DNA of 14,322 bases from CAZDME01 sp964506785 [NCBI: uncultured bacterium] (GCA_964506785.1 CAZDME010000035.1:1-14322); one strand, 5' to 3'. Shown: positions 1-8,131, counted from the first letter of the stretch. Program-made: numbers and translations. Notes: generated by a model from the letters alone, not told the origin.

Positions 1-1604
1 TAGTATTAATCTTAGGAGTGTTTGTTTTTACCGGAATGGGCGGTGCTTGGGCGGAAGAGACACAGTTGAGAGGTAGACTCGAGATTAATCTTACTGCTGG
101 CGGAGGAGGGTCAGGGAGTCTGATGGGTAGCCCTTCTTGTTATCTCAGGACAGAGGATGGTGTGTATTTGTTGAAAGACTCAAGCGAGCTTGCAGCACTA
201 TACCCGGGAGATTTTAGTGATTTAAATGGTCAGACAGCCTTTCTTACTGGTACAATTGCTCCTATTTCCGCCAATTCAGGCTGTGACGGGTACTTAAATA
301 ATGTGAGTGTTCTACAAAGACTTGGTGATGTTGCCCCTCTGGGTAATCCTGATGGTCAGATTACCGTTGGTGATGCTCTGGTGGCCCAGAGGATAGCTCT
401 TGGATTGGAAAAATACGATCCGGCGGCCGATATTAATGCTAACAAAGTAGTTAATGTAGGAGAAGTAAAAGAGATTCTTAAATGTGGGATAGGTCTCCAG
501 ACACCGCAAAATCTTGCTAACTATGAAGAACCAAGTGTTACCTATGGTGCTTCCCAGATGGTAACGGCCCCCTTGGTTTCACCTGAACAAGAGGCAGGTG
601 TGCAAGGTCTATTAGAGAAAGCCTTGAAAGCAGGACGAACCTCTGACCAAGCAATGACTTTTGTGGAGAATTATGTGCAGGCCCAAGAGGAGTCAGATGG
701 AGTAACTTTTGTGAAAGACGGAGAAGAATACAGGGCCCACTTTAACGATAAGGCAGGGGCAATAGTAGCAGAAAAGGTTGTTTCGGAGGAAGTAAATAAA
801 CAACAGGGAGAAGCCCGGATTACCAATTTAACCCGGTGGGATGAAGATGGGAAGCTGATAGAAGGAGCCCAGATTAAAAATTTAAGCGTGGATGAAGAAA
901 GGAACCCGGCGGAAGAAGGCCGGATTATCGCAATGACCATAACAGACGAGACGAAAAAAGCAGTCAGTGAGGATGCAGAACGAGAAGAGCCAGGCTGGAA
1001 TCCAAATTACTGGGTGGAACGGCGTGTAGAAGGTTTACAGAAAATGATTCAAAAACTGAAAGGAAAGGTAACTGAAGAACAGGAAAACTCGCAAGGAGAA
1101 GCCCGGATTACCAATTTAACCCGGTGGGATGAAGAGGGAAATTTGATAGAAGGAGCCCAGATTAAAAATTTAACCGTATGGAATGAAGAGGAGCAACTGG
1201 TGGATGTCCCGAAGGGGGAACGAAAAGTTCAACCTATTGCTGCGCAGTTCGGTTCTGTTATTAGGTCTCAGACAAAAGAAGACGGCAAAAAAGGTGTAAA
1301 CAGGGCCGTTTTGCCTAGTAAAAATGTCAAGCCGACCCTCCGAACTTTTACAGACTATGGTCAGGTAAAGGCAAAAAGAAGTGTTCAGCGTCCTCTTTCC
1401 CAAAAACGATACGGTATCGGTAGAGACCCATTGCCAAAAGAGAAAATGGTGGAGCGGAAAGTTAAACCTGTTACTACGCAGTTCGGTTCTGTTATTAGGT
1501 CTCAGACAAAAGAAGAGGGCAAAAAAGGTGTAAACAGGGCCGTTTTGCCTAGTAAAAATGTCAAGCCGACCCTCCGAACGTTTACACACTATTTTGGGAA
1601 GTAG
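1..1604 (+). CDS. Secreted protein with dockerin-like module and internal repeats (5' partial)
   Basis: The frame is open to the left edge. Before the GTG at 18 it reads V-L-I-L-G, continuing into VFVFTGMGGAWA-EE, so this is the end of a signal peptide (cleavage probably after AWA) and the true start is outside the window. Residue numbers count from that GTG. Residues about 16-100 look like a small beta-rich domain with Cys41 and Cys89, which could form a disulfide. Residues about 103-160 resemble a dockerin type I pair of calcium loops: GDVAPLGNPDGQITVGDAL, then ADINANKVVNVGEV. The rest is charged, low-complexity and repetitive, with two copies of a GEARITNLTRWDE / EGAQIKNL block and two copies of a QFGSVIRSQTK / NRAVLPSKNVKPTLRTFT block ending at the C-terminus. 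Dockerins bind cohesins or anchor surface proteins. The function of the repeats is unknown to me. Export is well supported, the role is not. Confidence 0.8.
   Translation, partial: VLILGVFVFTGMGGAWAEETQLRGRLEINLTAGGGGSGSLMGSPSCYLRTEDGVYLLKDSSELAALYPGDFSDLNGQTAFLTGTIAPISANSGCDGYLNNVSVLQRLGDVAPLGNPDGQITVGDALVAQRIALGLEKYDPAADINANKVVNVGEVKEILKCGIGLQTPQNLANYEEPSVTYGASQMVTAPLVSPEQEAGVQGLLEKALKAGRTSDQAMTFVENYVQAQEESDGVTFVKDGEEYRAHFNDKAGAIVAEKVVSEEVNKQQGEARITNLTRWDEDGKLIEGAQIKNLSVDEERNPAEEGRIIAMTITDETKKAVSEDAEREEPGWNPNYWVERRVEGLQKMIQKLKGKVTEEQENSQGEARITNLTRWDEEGNLIEGAQIKNLTVWNEEEQLVDVPKGERKVQPIAAQFGSVIRSQTKEDGKKGVNRAVLPSKNVKPTLRTFTDYGQVKAKRSVQRPLSQKRYGIGRDPLPKEKMVERKVKPVTTQFGSVIRSQTKEEGKKGVNRAVLPSKNVKPTLRTFTHYFGK
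807..890 (+). repeat. Coding repeat A, copy 1
   Basis: About 84 bases (28 codons) encoding GEARITNLTRWDE...EGAQIKNLSV. The same unit recurs 288 bases (96 codons) downstream with only a few substitutions, so it stays in frame. Spacing and near-identity indicate an in-gene duplication. Confidence 0.85.
1095..1178 (+). repeat. Coding repeat A, copy 2
   Basis: Second copy of the unit at 807-890, in the same frame and encoding GEARITNLTRWDE...EGAQIKNLTV. The sequence between the copies is unrelated and rich in Glu, Lys and Arg. Confidence 0.85.
1218..1357 (+). repeat. Coding repeat B, copy 1
   Basis: About 140 bases encoding ERKVQPIAAQFGSVIRSQTK and onward to KPTLRTFTDY. From 1245 it differs from the copy 234 bases (78 codons) downstream at only three positions that I can see; the first 27 bases are more diverged. 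Confidence 0.9.
1452..1591 (+). repeat. Coding repeat B, copy 2
   Basis: Second copy of the 1218-1357 unit, encoding ERKVKPVTTQFGSVIRSQTK through KPTLRTFTHY and forming the C-terminus; only FGK and the stop follow. The three visible differences in the conserved part are GAC to GAG, ACT to ACG and GAC to CAC. Confidence 0.9.
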
Positions 1605-1760
1605 AATCTATAAAGGAAGAGGGTAATAGTAGAAAAAGAGAGAAGGTAACGGAAAAGACAGGTGTTGTTATTACCCTGACAGTGTTTTCTCTGCTGCTAT
1701 TCGGGATGTTATGTTTTTGCTAACGATTAGGTAGCTGAAATTTCAAAAAAAGAGACTTGA

Positions 1761-1788
1761 AAAACTCCGCCGATCGGCGGGTTTTTTT
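1761..1788 (+). terminator. Rho-independent terminator after the dockerin-like gene
   Basis: The palindrome CCGCCGATCGGCGG (1767-1780) is flanked by AAAACT on the left and seven T residues on the right (1782-1788). The stem is GC-rich and the A/T flanks extend it, a classical intrinsic terminator for + strand transcription about 160 bases past the stop at 1604. Between 1605 and 1760 I see no supportable gene. Confidence 0.85.
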
Positions 1789-1920
1789 ATTTAGAGGATA
1801 CCCCGATAACTTGCACCTCAAAGGGGCAAGGATTCTTATTCACCAAACGGTTCTTGCCCGGCTGTATTTCTGTTTCATGGTTTTAAGATGGTAGTTTAAA
1901 AATTATTTTTCAATCAGGAA

Positions 1921-1969
1921 CCATCAGCCGCTTTAGCTCATCGCTCTTAGCTCATCGCTCTTAGCTTTT
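1921..1969. repeat. Heptad array 1 (AGCTCAT / CGCTCTT units)
   Basis: AGCTCAT and CGCTCTT alternate exactly at 1935-1962 (a 14-base unit twice), preceded by two looser heptads and followed by AGCTTTT. The period is 7. Non-coding: it lies between the terminator at 1788 and the gyrA promoter. Confidence 0.75.
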
Positions 1970-2004
1970 TTACATTACACCTAACACATCACACGTTACA
2001 CAAT
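1970..2004. repeat. Heptad array 2 (ACACNNN units)
   Basis: ACAC begins at 1977, 1984, 1991 and 1998, exactly every seven bases, with a variable three-base remainder. It directly follows array 1 but has a different core sequence. Confidence 0.65.
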
Positions 2005-2039
2005 TACCATGCTTGTCTGCCTCCTCTTTTGGCGGAAGC

Positions 2040-2100
2040 CATTTACCATCAGCCATTAGCTATCAGCCATGAGCCATCAGCCAAAAGCTATGCGCTAAAG
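2040..2100. repeat. Heptad array 3 (consensus YATNAGC)
   Basis: From 2047 to 2081 five successive heptads are CATCAGC, CATTAGC, TATCAGC, CATGAGC, CATCAGC. Decayed units flank them, and the array ends with GCTAAAG at 2094-2100. The same GCTAAAG ends the array before serS (8501-8507). The array stops about 18 bases before the gyrA -35 box. Bases 2005-2039 between arrays 2 and 3 show no recognisable element. Confidence 0.75.
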
Positions 2101-2117
2101 GGTGGTGCGGGATTTTA

Positions 2118-2146
2118 TTGACTTCTCTTTTTTTTTATGGGATAAT
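2118..2146 (+). promoter_or_regulatory. Sigma70-type promoter of gyrA
   Basis: TTGACT (2118-2123), a 17-base spacer containing a T-run, and GATAAT (2141-2146): five of six matches in each box at ideal spacing. Transcription would begin near 2153, giving a leader of about 35 bases with AAAGGAG at 2168-2174 ahead of the ATG at 2188. Confidence 0.8.
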
Positions 2147-2187
2147 GACCCGTTAGAAATTTCCACAAAAGGAGAAAGAAAAGAATT

Positions 2188-4638
2188 ATGGTTGAAAAAC
2201 AAAAAGAAAAAATTATTCCGGTAAACATTGAAGATGAAATGCAGAAGTCATACCTCGATTACGCCATGAGCGTAATTGTTGGCAGGGCGCTCCCCGATGT
2301 ACGTGATGGCTTAAAACCCGTCCACCGCAGGATTCTTTACGCTATGTATGATATGGGGATGTTTCACAATAAGCCTTATAAAAAATCCGCCCGCATCGTC
2401 GGCGATTGCCTTGGGAAATACCATCCGCATGGAGACGCAGCCGTTTATGATACCATGGTGCGCTTAGTTCAGGAGTTTGCCTCTCGTTATCCGCTGGTTG
2501 ACGGGCAGGGGAACTGGGGCTCTATTGACGGCGATGCCGCCGCGGCCATGCGTTATACCGAGGCAAGGCTGGCATCTTTAAGCGAAGAGATGCTGCGTGA
2601 TATCGAGAAAGAAACGGTTGATTTTATGCTAAATTTCGACGAATCGTTAAAGGAGCCGGTGGTTTTACCTTGCAGCTTTCCTAACCTTTTGGTTAACGGC
2701 TCTTCGGGTATTGCCGTGGGTATGGCCTGTAATATTCCGCCGCATAATTTAAGCGAGGTGATTGATGGCCTGGTTTATCTCATTGAAAACCCCGCGGCCA
2801 AAGTTGAGGAGTTAATGCTTCATGTCCCTGGGCCGGATTTTCCTACGGGAGCCTTTATCTTAGGTAATCAGGCGATTAAAACCGCTTATCGAACCGGACG
2901 GGGAATTATTAAACTCAGGGCGCGGGCGAATATTGAAAAAATAAAAGGGGGAAAAGAAAGCATTGTTATTACTGAGATCCCTTTTCAAGTCAATAAAGCG
3001 TCCTTAATTGAATCTATTGCCGGCCTTATTCGGGCCGGAAGGGTTGAGGGAATTAATAATCTTCGGGATGAATCAGATAAAGACGGAATACGGATTGTTG
3101 TTGAATTGAAACGGGACGCTGAGGCGCAGATAGCTCTGAATCAGCTGTATAAACACACCCAATTGCAAAGCACTTTTGGCATAATACTACTTGCTCTGGT
3201 GCATGGGCAGCCCCGGGTTTTGAATCTTTCCCAGATGATGCAGCATTTTCTGGATCATCGCCGGATGGTCTTAGTCAGGCGCAGTCAATTTGAACTGCAA
3301 GTCGCAGAAAAACGAGCCCATATTCTGGAGGGATTAAAGATTGCTCTGAAAAATCTTGATGCGGTAATTAAAACCATTCGCGGCGCTTCCAGTCCTGAGG
3401 ATGCCCGGGGAAAGTTAATGATTAATTTTAAATTGAGCCTGATTCAGACCCAGGCGATACTCGATATGCGCCTGCAGCGTTTGACCAGGTTGGAACGGGA
3501 TAAAATTGATGCCGAATACCTGGAAGTGATTAAAAATATTGAGCGGCTCCAGGCGATTCTAGGCAGCGAAAAGAAGGTTTGGGAACTGATTAAAGAGGAA
3601 CTGCTGGGGATTAAGAAAAAATATGGTGATTCCCGGCGGACACAAATTGTCGAAGAGGAAGAAGAATTAGCCCTGGAGGATTTAATTGCCGAGGAAGATA
3701 TGGTTATTACCATGAGCCACACCGGATACATTAAGCGGCTTCCGGTCAGCACTTACCGAAGGCAGGCCCGGGGTGGAAAAGGAGTTACCGGGGCCGGGAC
3801 CAAAGGGGAGGATTTCATTGAACATTTCTTTATTGCCTCCACCCATGACTATATTCTCTTTTTCACCGGCGGCGGCCGGGTTTATTGGGTTAAGGTTTAC
3901 GAAATTCCTCAGGCCGGGCGGCTTTCCAAAGGCAAGGCAATCGTCAATCTTCTCAATATAGGAAGCCAGGAAAGTATTTCGGCGACTATCCCTGTGCGTA
4001 AGTTTGACAGTCAGCATTTTTTGGTTATGGCTACCGAAAAAGGGATTATCAAAAAAACTAATTTAGAAGCCTATGGCCACCCGCGCAAAGGCGGGATTGC
4101 CGCCATAAAAATAGATTCGGGAGACAAAGTAGTCAATGTAATTTTAACCAACGGCAAAGAGCAAATTCTTCTGGCCACCCGCCAAGGGAAAGCTATTCGT
4201 TTTTCCGAAAAAGATGTTCGGGCCATTTCCAGGACAGCCCGGGGAGTAAAAGGAATAAAATTGGGAAAAGACGATAAAGTGGTCGGGATGAAAATTGCCC
4301 GGGAAGAGGCGTCTCTTCTTACGGTAACCAACCGCGGCTATGGAAAAAGGAGTAAATTTGGAGATTATCGCCTGCAGAGCCGGGGAGGCAGCGGGGTGAT
4401 TAATATTAAGGCTATTGAGCGTAAAGGGTTTGTCATTGGTGTCGAATCGGTTCAAAATGAAGATGAGGTGATGATTATTTCCAGCCACGGGATGATTATC
4501 CGTATCCCCATCAAAGCGATTCGGGTTATGGGCCGCAGCACCCAGGGGGTGCGGCTCATTAGTTTAAAAGCAGATGACCAGGTCAGGGCGATTGCTCCGG
4601 TAGTTAGTGAGGAAAAAAGCATCAATGCCGAGTTATGA
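2188..4638 (+). CDS. gyrA: DNA gyrase subunit A
   Basis: Breakage-reunion subunit of gyrase, which with GyrB introduces negative supercoils. The 816 residues are slightly shorter than E. coli GyrA. The N-terminal core has [21 protein letters not shown] (21-41), the QRDR around [14 protein letters not shown] (76-89) and the catalytic tyrosine Tyr123 in AAAMRYTEA. The C-terminal beta-pinwheel opens with a GyrA box, QARGGKG (526-532), close to the canonical QRRGGKG; this favours gyrase over topoisomerase IV ParC. The residue equivalent to E. coli Ser83 is Ala84, while the Asp87 equivalent is Asp88. The ATG start gives the canonical N-terminus. Its Shine-Dalgarno AAAGGAG is 13 bases upstream, rather far. 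gyrB is not adjacent. The 3' end overlaps the archease gene, so the two are probably co-transcribed from the promoter at 2118-2146. Confidence 0.97.
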   Translation: MVEKQKEKIIPVNIEDEMQKSYLDYAMSVIVGRALPDVRDGLKPVHRRILYAMYDMGMFHNKPYKKSARIVGDCLGKYHPHGDAAVYDTMVRLVQEFASRYPLVDGQGNWGSIDGDAAAAMRYTEARLASLSEEMLRDIEKETVDFMLNFDESLKEPVVLPCSFPNLLVNGSSGIAVGMACNIPPHNLSEVIDGLVYLIENPAAKVEELMLHVPGPDFPTGAFILGNQAIKTAYRTGRGIIKLRARANIEKIKGGKESIVITEIPFQVNKASLIESIAGLIRAGRVEGINNLRDESDKDGIRIVVELKRDAEAQIALNQLYKHTQLQSTFGIILLALVHGQPRVLNLSQMMQHFLDHRRMVLVRRSQFELQVAEKRAHILEGLKIALKNLDAVIKTIRGASSPEDARGKLMINFKLSLIQTQAILDMRLQRLTRLERDKIDAEYLEVIKNIERLQAILGSEKKVWELIKEELLGIKKKYGDSRRTQIVEEEEELALEDLIAEEDMVITMSHTGYIKRLPVSTYRRQARGGKGVTGAGTKGEDFIEHFFIASTHDYILFFTGGGRVYWVKVYEIPQAGRLSKGKAIVNLLNIGSQESISATIPVRKFDSQHFLVMATEKGIIKKTNLEAYGHPRKGGIAAIKIDSGDKVVNVILTNGKEQILLATRQGKAIRFSEKDVRAISRTARGVKGIKLGKDDKVVGMKIAREEASLLTVTNRGYGKRSKFGDYRLQSRGGSGVINIKAIERKGFVIGVESVQNEDEVMIISSHGMIIRIPIKAIRVMGRSTQGVRLISLKADDQVRAIAPVVSEEKSINAEL

Positions 4639-5056
4639 AATTATTTCTCATACGGCTGATATTGGCCTGCGTGTTTTTGGCCGGGATTTAGCGGAGTTTT
4701 TTTCTAATGCGGCCGATGGAATGTTTCATCTGATGGTTGAAAATGTAAAAGGGGTGAAACACCGGGAGACAGTTGAGGTGAATCTCTCCGGTTTAAGCCA
4801 GGAGGAGCTCTTAGTTAGCTGGTTAAGCGAACTTCTTTATAAGCTGACGGAGAAACACTGGCTGGGGATAGAAACGGAAATTTTTTCTCTTGAGAAAAAA
4901 GGGGATAAGTTTTTTTTGCGGGCCAAAGTTCAAGGGCAAAAGATTGATTATACAAAAACCCCGCCCAAGAGAGAAATTAAAGCAGTTACCTACCACAACT
5001 TAGCCATAAAAAAAGTAGAAAGCGGCTATTCAACCGAGATTATTTTCGATGTCTAA
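4625..5056 (+). CDS. Archease, activator of RtcB RNA ligase
   Basis: Archease is a small metal-binding protein that speeds guanylation and multiple turnover of the tRNA/RNA ligase RtcB. This 143-residue product has the family length, the N-terminal signature [16 protein letters not shown] (HTAD at 9-12; the Asp is a metal ligand in the family), a central [17 protein letters not shown], and a conserved C-terminal EIIFDV ending in Asp-Val. I chose the ATG at 4625 over the in-frame GTG at 4607: the family begins just before the YE-HTAD motif and the extra six residues match nothing. GAGG at 4609-4612 is a distant Shine-Dalgarno. The start lies inside the end of gyrA, a 14-base overlap that suggests translational coupling. 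Its partner rtcB lies one gene downstream. Confidence 0.92.
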   Translation: MPSYEIISHTADIGLRVFGRDLAEFFSNAADGMFHLMVENVKGVKHRETVEVNLSGLSQEELLVSWLSELLYKLTEKHWLGIETEIFSLEKKGDKFFLRAKVQGQKIDYTKTPPKREIKAVTYHNLAIKKVESGYSTEIIFDV

Positions 5057-5057
5057 A

Positions 5058-5115
5058 CACCCAAAATCTTCACACTTCGTAAGTGTGATAATTTGAGTGT
5101 AAGGAGGGTTGGGTG
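5058..5115 (+). promoter_or_regulatory. Structured leader over the ribosome binding site of the DUF4139 gene
   Basis: Inner hairpin: TCACACTT (5070-5077) pairs perfectly with AAGTGTGA (5081-5088) around a 3-base loop. Outer pair: CACCCAA (5058-5064) is complementary to TTGGGTG (5109-5115), which contains the GTG start (5113-5115) and abuts the strong Shine-Dalgarno AAGGAGGG (5101-5108). In the folded state the start codon would be paired and the ribosome binding site held in the enclosed loop. No T-run follows the inner hairpin, so it is not a standard terminator. The pairing is directly visible; a regulatory role is inference. Confidence 0.45.
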
Positions 5116-6519
5116 AAAAGGGTATTTTTAATTGTTACGGTCATGGTCTTAGGGTTCATAATAGCCTCGGACGGACGAGCCCAAGAGAAATCCCAGGAGA
5201 TAGGCCTAACCGTTTATAATCAGAATTCAGCTCTGGTTAAAGACAGCCGGGTGATACTTTTCAAAAAAGGATTAAACCTGATTACTTTAGAAGAGGTGGC
5301 TGTTCTTATTGACCCCGCCAGCGTTCATTTCAAGACCCTTGGCGCTCCGGAGGCCTTTTCTGTGCGGGAGCAAAAATATGAATATGACCTCTTAGACGGG
5401 AACAAACTTCTGCAAAGATATATCGACCAGAAAATCCGGGTGCAGACTAAAGACGGGAAAACCTATGAAGGGTTTCTTTTAAGCTTTGATGAGGGACAGA
5501 TTATTCTGGGTGGTGATAAGAAAACCGGGCCTTTTAATCTTATTCAGCGGGATGAAAATATTCAAACGATTCTTTTTCCGGTGCTTCCGGAAGGTTTAAT
5601 TACTAAACCAACCCTGGCCTGGGAGATAATGGCGAAGCAGCCCGGAGAACAAATTGTTGAAGTTTCTTATTTCACCCAGGGGGTTAACTGGGAGGCGGAT
5701 TATGTGGCTGTAGTAAATGAGGATGATACCAAACTGGATTTATCCGGCTGGGTGAGTATTGATAACCGCAGTGGGAAAGCATACAAAAACGCCAGACTTA
5801 AATTAGTCGCCGGGGAAATACACCTGGCCAAAGAGAGGCCTCTTCTAGCCTTCAGGAGGGAGCTTAAGGAGGCAATGGTAGACGAAGAAGGTTTTAAGGA
5901 AGCGCCTTTTTTTGAATATCATTTGTATACTTTGCCGCGCCTAATTACCCTCAAGGATAATCAAACCAAGCAAATTACTCTTTTATCAGCGACAGATACA
6001 GCGGTGAAAAAACTTTATGTGTTTGATGTTTCTAATCCCTATGGATGGCTCATTGCCGGAAGCAGGAAAAAGATAAATGTCAACTTAGAGCTGGAGAATA
6101 AAAAAGAACTTGGCCTGGGTATGTCTCTGCCCAAAGGAAAGGTGCGGGTTTATAAAGCAGACCAGGAAGGGAGCCTCCAGTTGATCGGCGAGGATTTAAT
6201 CGAGCATACCCCCACGAATGAAAGCATCCGCCTCTATGTAGGTGATGCTTTTGACCTGGTCGGAGAAAGGAGGCACTTAAAGACAGAGCGGGTCAGTCAG
6301 CGGATGCAGGACGATACTTATGAAATCAAACTGCGCAACCATAAACAAAGTGATGTAGGTATTATTGTTGTCGAACATATTCCCCGGGGGCGAGAATGGC
6401 GGATAACCAAAACTTCGCATGATTACCTCAAGAAAGATGCTTACACCATAGAATTTAAAGTGGATGTTGGTAAGGGGCATGAGACGATAATTACCTATAC
6501 AGTGAGAAGCCGCTGGTAA
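5113..6519 (+). CDS. Exported DUF4139 domain protein
   Basis: The 468-residue product starts with a signal peptide: MKR, a hydrophobic stretch to about residue 19, then a likely cut after GRA-Q (about 23). Residues 30-160 form a beta-rich N-terminal domain beginning LTVYNQNSALVKDSR, typical of proteins carrying DUF4139. Residues about 165-468 match the DUF4139 style: VNWEADYVAV (191-200), then WVSIDNRSGKAYKNARLKLVAGE (213-235), with regular beta strands to the end. The family is usually periplasmic or surface-exposed and its biochemical role is not known to me. No membrane segment follows the signal peptide. The start is GTG, behind a strong AAGGAGGG four bases away. It lies between archease and rtcB on the same strand, but because it is exported it is unlikely to act directly in their cytoplasmic RNA ligation. 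Confidence 0.8.
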   Translation: MKRVFLIVTVMVLGFIIASDGRAQEKSQEIGLTVYNQNSALVKDSRVILFKKGLNLITLEEVAVLIDPASVHFKTLGAPEAFSVREQKYEYDLLDGNKLLQRYIDQKIRVQTKDGKTYEGFLLSFDEGQIILGGDKKTGPFNLIQRDENIQTILFPVLPEGLITKPTLAWEIMAKQPGEQIVEVSYFTQGVNWEADYVAVVNEDDTKLDLSGWVSIDNRSGKAYKNARLKLVAGEIHLAKERPLLAFRRELKEAMVDEEGFKEAPFFEYHLYTLPRLITLKDNQTKQITLLSATDTAVKKLYVFDVSNPYGWLIAGSRKKINVNLELENKKELGLGMSLPKGKVRVYKADQEGSLQLIGEDLIEHTPTNESIRLYVGDAFDLVGERRHLKTERVSQRMQDDTYEIKLRNHKQSDVGIIVVEHIPRGREWRITKTSHDYLKKDAYTIEFKVDVGKGHETIITYTVRSRW

Positions 6520-6602
6520 AAAAACAACCAATAGCCGCAACACCAGAGAACATATTGTTAGTTTACAGGCTACAAAGCTTGTTAGGGCCGTGAGGGGGAT
6601 AT

Positions 6603-8060
6603 ATGGCTGACGGCTGGCAGGGGAAATTAGAGAGAATAGACGATTACCGTTGGAGAATACCGCAGGATTATAAGCCGGGGATGCGTGTCCCCGGCCTTAT
6701 TTATGCCGACGAGAAATTGCTGGGAAAAATTCTCCAGGATAAAAGTCCGGAGCAGGTGGCTAATGTTGCCTGCCTTCCCGGAATTGTTAAGGCCTCAATG
6801 GCCATGCCCGATATGCACTGGGGCTATGGTTTTTGCATCGGCGGAGTGGCCGCTTTTCGTCTCGCCGACGGTATCATTTCACCCGGCGGAGTCGGGTATG
6901 ACATAAATTGCGGCGTCAGGTTAGTCAAAACCAATCTATTCAAGGATGAAGTCAGGGCTAAATTGAAGATGCTCGTCGAAGGGCTCTTTTATCAGATTCC
7001 TGCCGGCGTTGGTTCTGAGGGGCGGATAAGACTTTCTCCTCAAGAAGAAGAGGATGTAATGGTTAAAGGCTCGGCCTGGGCGGTTTCTCGAGGCTATGGC
7101 TGGAAGGAAGATTTAGAAGCTACGGAGGATGAAGGTTTCATCCCCGGGGCCGATCCCGGCAGGGTCAGCGCCCGGGCTAAAGAAAGAGGAGCAAGCCAGC
7201 AGGGGACTTTGGGGTCCGGCAACCATTTTTTAGAAATTCAGTTCGTGGAAGAAATTTTTGATGAGGAGTTAGCTTCTATCTTTGATTTACAAAAGGGGCA
7301 GGTTACTTTTATGATTCACTGCGGTTCCCGCGGTTTTGGGCATCAAATCTGTGATGACTATCTCCACCGGATGATGTCCGCGGCCAATAAATACGGCCTT
7401 AATCTTCCCGACCGTCAATTAGCCTGTGCCCCGGTAAATTCTAAAGAAGGGGAGGATTACCTGGCGGCTATGGCCTGTGCCGCCAATTACGCCTGGGCTA
7501 ACCGGCAATGTATTATGCATTGGTCCCGGGGGGTATTTGAGCAAGTATTTAAACGGGCCGCCCGGGATTTAGGGCTGGAATTAATTTATGATGTCTGCCA
7601 TAATATAGCTAAGGTTGAAGAGCACCTTGTTGATGGGGAAAAAATGAAGCTGTGTATCCATCGTAAAGGTGCCACCCGCGCCTTTGGACCGAATCATCCT
7701 CTGGTTCCCGAGAAATATCGGAGCATTGGCCAGCCGGTAATTATTCCCGGAGATATGGGCCGGGCGTCCTATCTTTTAGCCGGAACGGAAGGGGCGATGA
7801 AGGAAACGTTTGGCTCAACCTGCCACGGTGCCGGCAGGTTAATGAGCCGAAAGGAGGCTACCCGTAAATTTCCCGTAGCCGATTTAGACAGGGAACTTTC
7901 CAATCGCCGGGTTATGGTCCGGGCGAAATCACGCCGGACTTTATCTGAAGAAGCTCCGGGGGCTTATAAAAATGTCAATGATGTCATTAATGTCGTCACC
8001 CAGGTGGGGATTTCAAAGAAAGTGGCCAAGATGAAACCGATGGGAGTGATTAAAGGATAG
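6603..8060 (+). CDS. rtcB: RNA-splicing ligase RtcB
   Basis: GTP- and Mn-dependent ligase joining RNA 2',3'-cyclic phosphate or 3'-phosphate ends to 5'-OH ends, for tRNA splicing or RNA repair. The 485 residues match the long archaeal-type RtcB (P. horikoshii, 481). All catalytic residues are visible: Asp100 and Cys103 in GGVGYDINCGVR, His208 in GSGNHFLEIQ, His239 in HCGSRGFGHQI, His333 in CHNIAKVEEH, HRKGATRAF at 353-361, and the guanylated His408 in STCHGAGR. Each sits 4-5 residues from its P. horikoshii counterpart. The Shine-Dalgarno GAGGGGG (6592-6598) fixes the ATG. The 83 bases upstream show no convincing promoter, so it may be transcribed with archease and DUF4139. The TAG stop runs straight into the heptamer cassette. 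Confidence 0.97.
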   Translation: MADGWQGKLERIDDYRWRIPQDYKPGMRVPGLIYADEKLLGKILQDKSPEQVANVACLPGIVKASMAMPDMHWGYGFCIGGVAAFRLADGIISPGGVGYDINCGVRLVKTNLFKDEVRAKLKMLVEGLFYQIPAGVGSEGRIRLSPQEEEDVMVKGSAWAVSRGYGWKEDLEATEDEGFIPGADPGRVSARAKERGASQQGTLGSGNHFLEIQFVEEIFDEELASIFDLQKGQVTFMIHCGSRGFGHQICDDYLHRMMSAANKYGLNLPDRQLACAPVNSKEGEDYLAAMACAANYAWANRQCIMHWSRGVFEQVFKRAARDLGLELIYDVCHNIAKVEEHLVDGEKMKLCIHRKGATRAFGPNHPLVPEKYRSIGQPVIIPGDMGRASYLLAGTEGAMKETFGSTCHGAGRLMSRKEATRKFPVADLDRELSNRRVMVRAKSRRTLSEEAPGAYKNVNDVINVVTQVGISKKVAKMKPMGVIKG

Positions 8061-8068
8061 CTATAGAG

Positions 8069-8131
8069 TAGCGTGTAGCGTATAGGGAATCGCATATAGG
8101 GGAAAAAACAGCGAAAATAGCGTATAGGAAA
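8069..8131. repeat. Left heptamer array of the four-helix-bundle cassette
   Basis: Nine heptads in unbroken register from 8069 to 8131. Units 1, 2 and 8 are TAGCGTG, TAGCGTA and TAGCGTA; units 3, 5 and 9 are TAGGGAA, TAGGGGA and TAGGAAA; units 6 and 7 are the most decayed. TAGCGTATAGG occurs exactly at 8076-8086 and 8118-8128, and its reverse complement occurs on the other side of the ORF. The last unit contributes AGGA two bases before the next ATG, and its final A is the A of that ATG. Confidence 0.8.

Noticed and set aside
1170-1589. Minus-strand 139-codon open frame with repeated sequence
   Set aside because: It is the antisense of the duplicated coding blocks of the dockerin-like gene; its internal repeat merely mirrors repeat B.
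1625-1723. Open stretch ending KTGVVITLTVFSLLLFGMLCFC-stop, resembling a short signal or membrane segment behind AAAGGAAGAGGG (1612-1623)
   Set aside because: No ATG, GTG or TTG is placed to start it after that purine-rich site. The only in-frame starts (GTG at 1682 and the later ATG) would give 13 residues or fewer. It may be a decayed gene remnant, but it cannot be supported as a gene.
1921-2100. CRISPR array
   Set aside because: Units are only 7 bases, contiguous and degenerate, with no spacers of constant length and no cas genes in the window.
4607-4624. GTG at 4607 as archease start
   Set aside because: It would add MRKKAS, which fits no archease. The ATG at 4625 directly precedes the family's conserved N-terminus.
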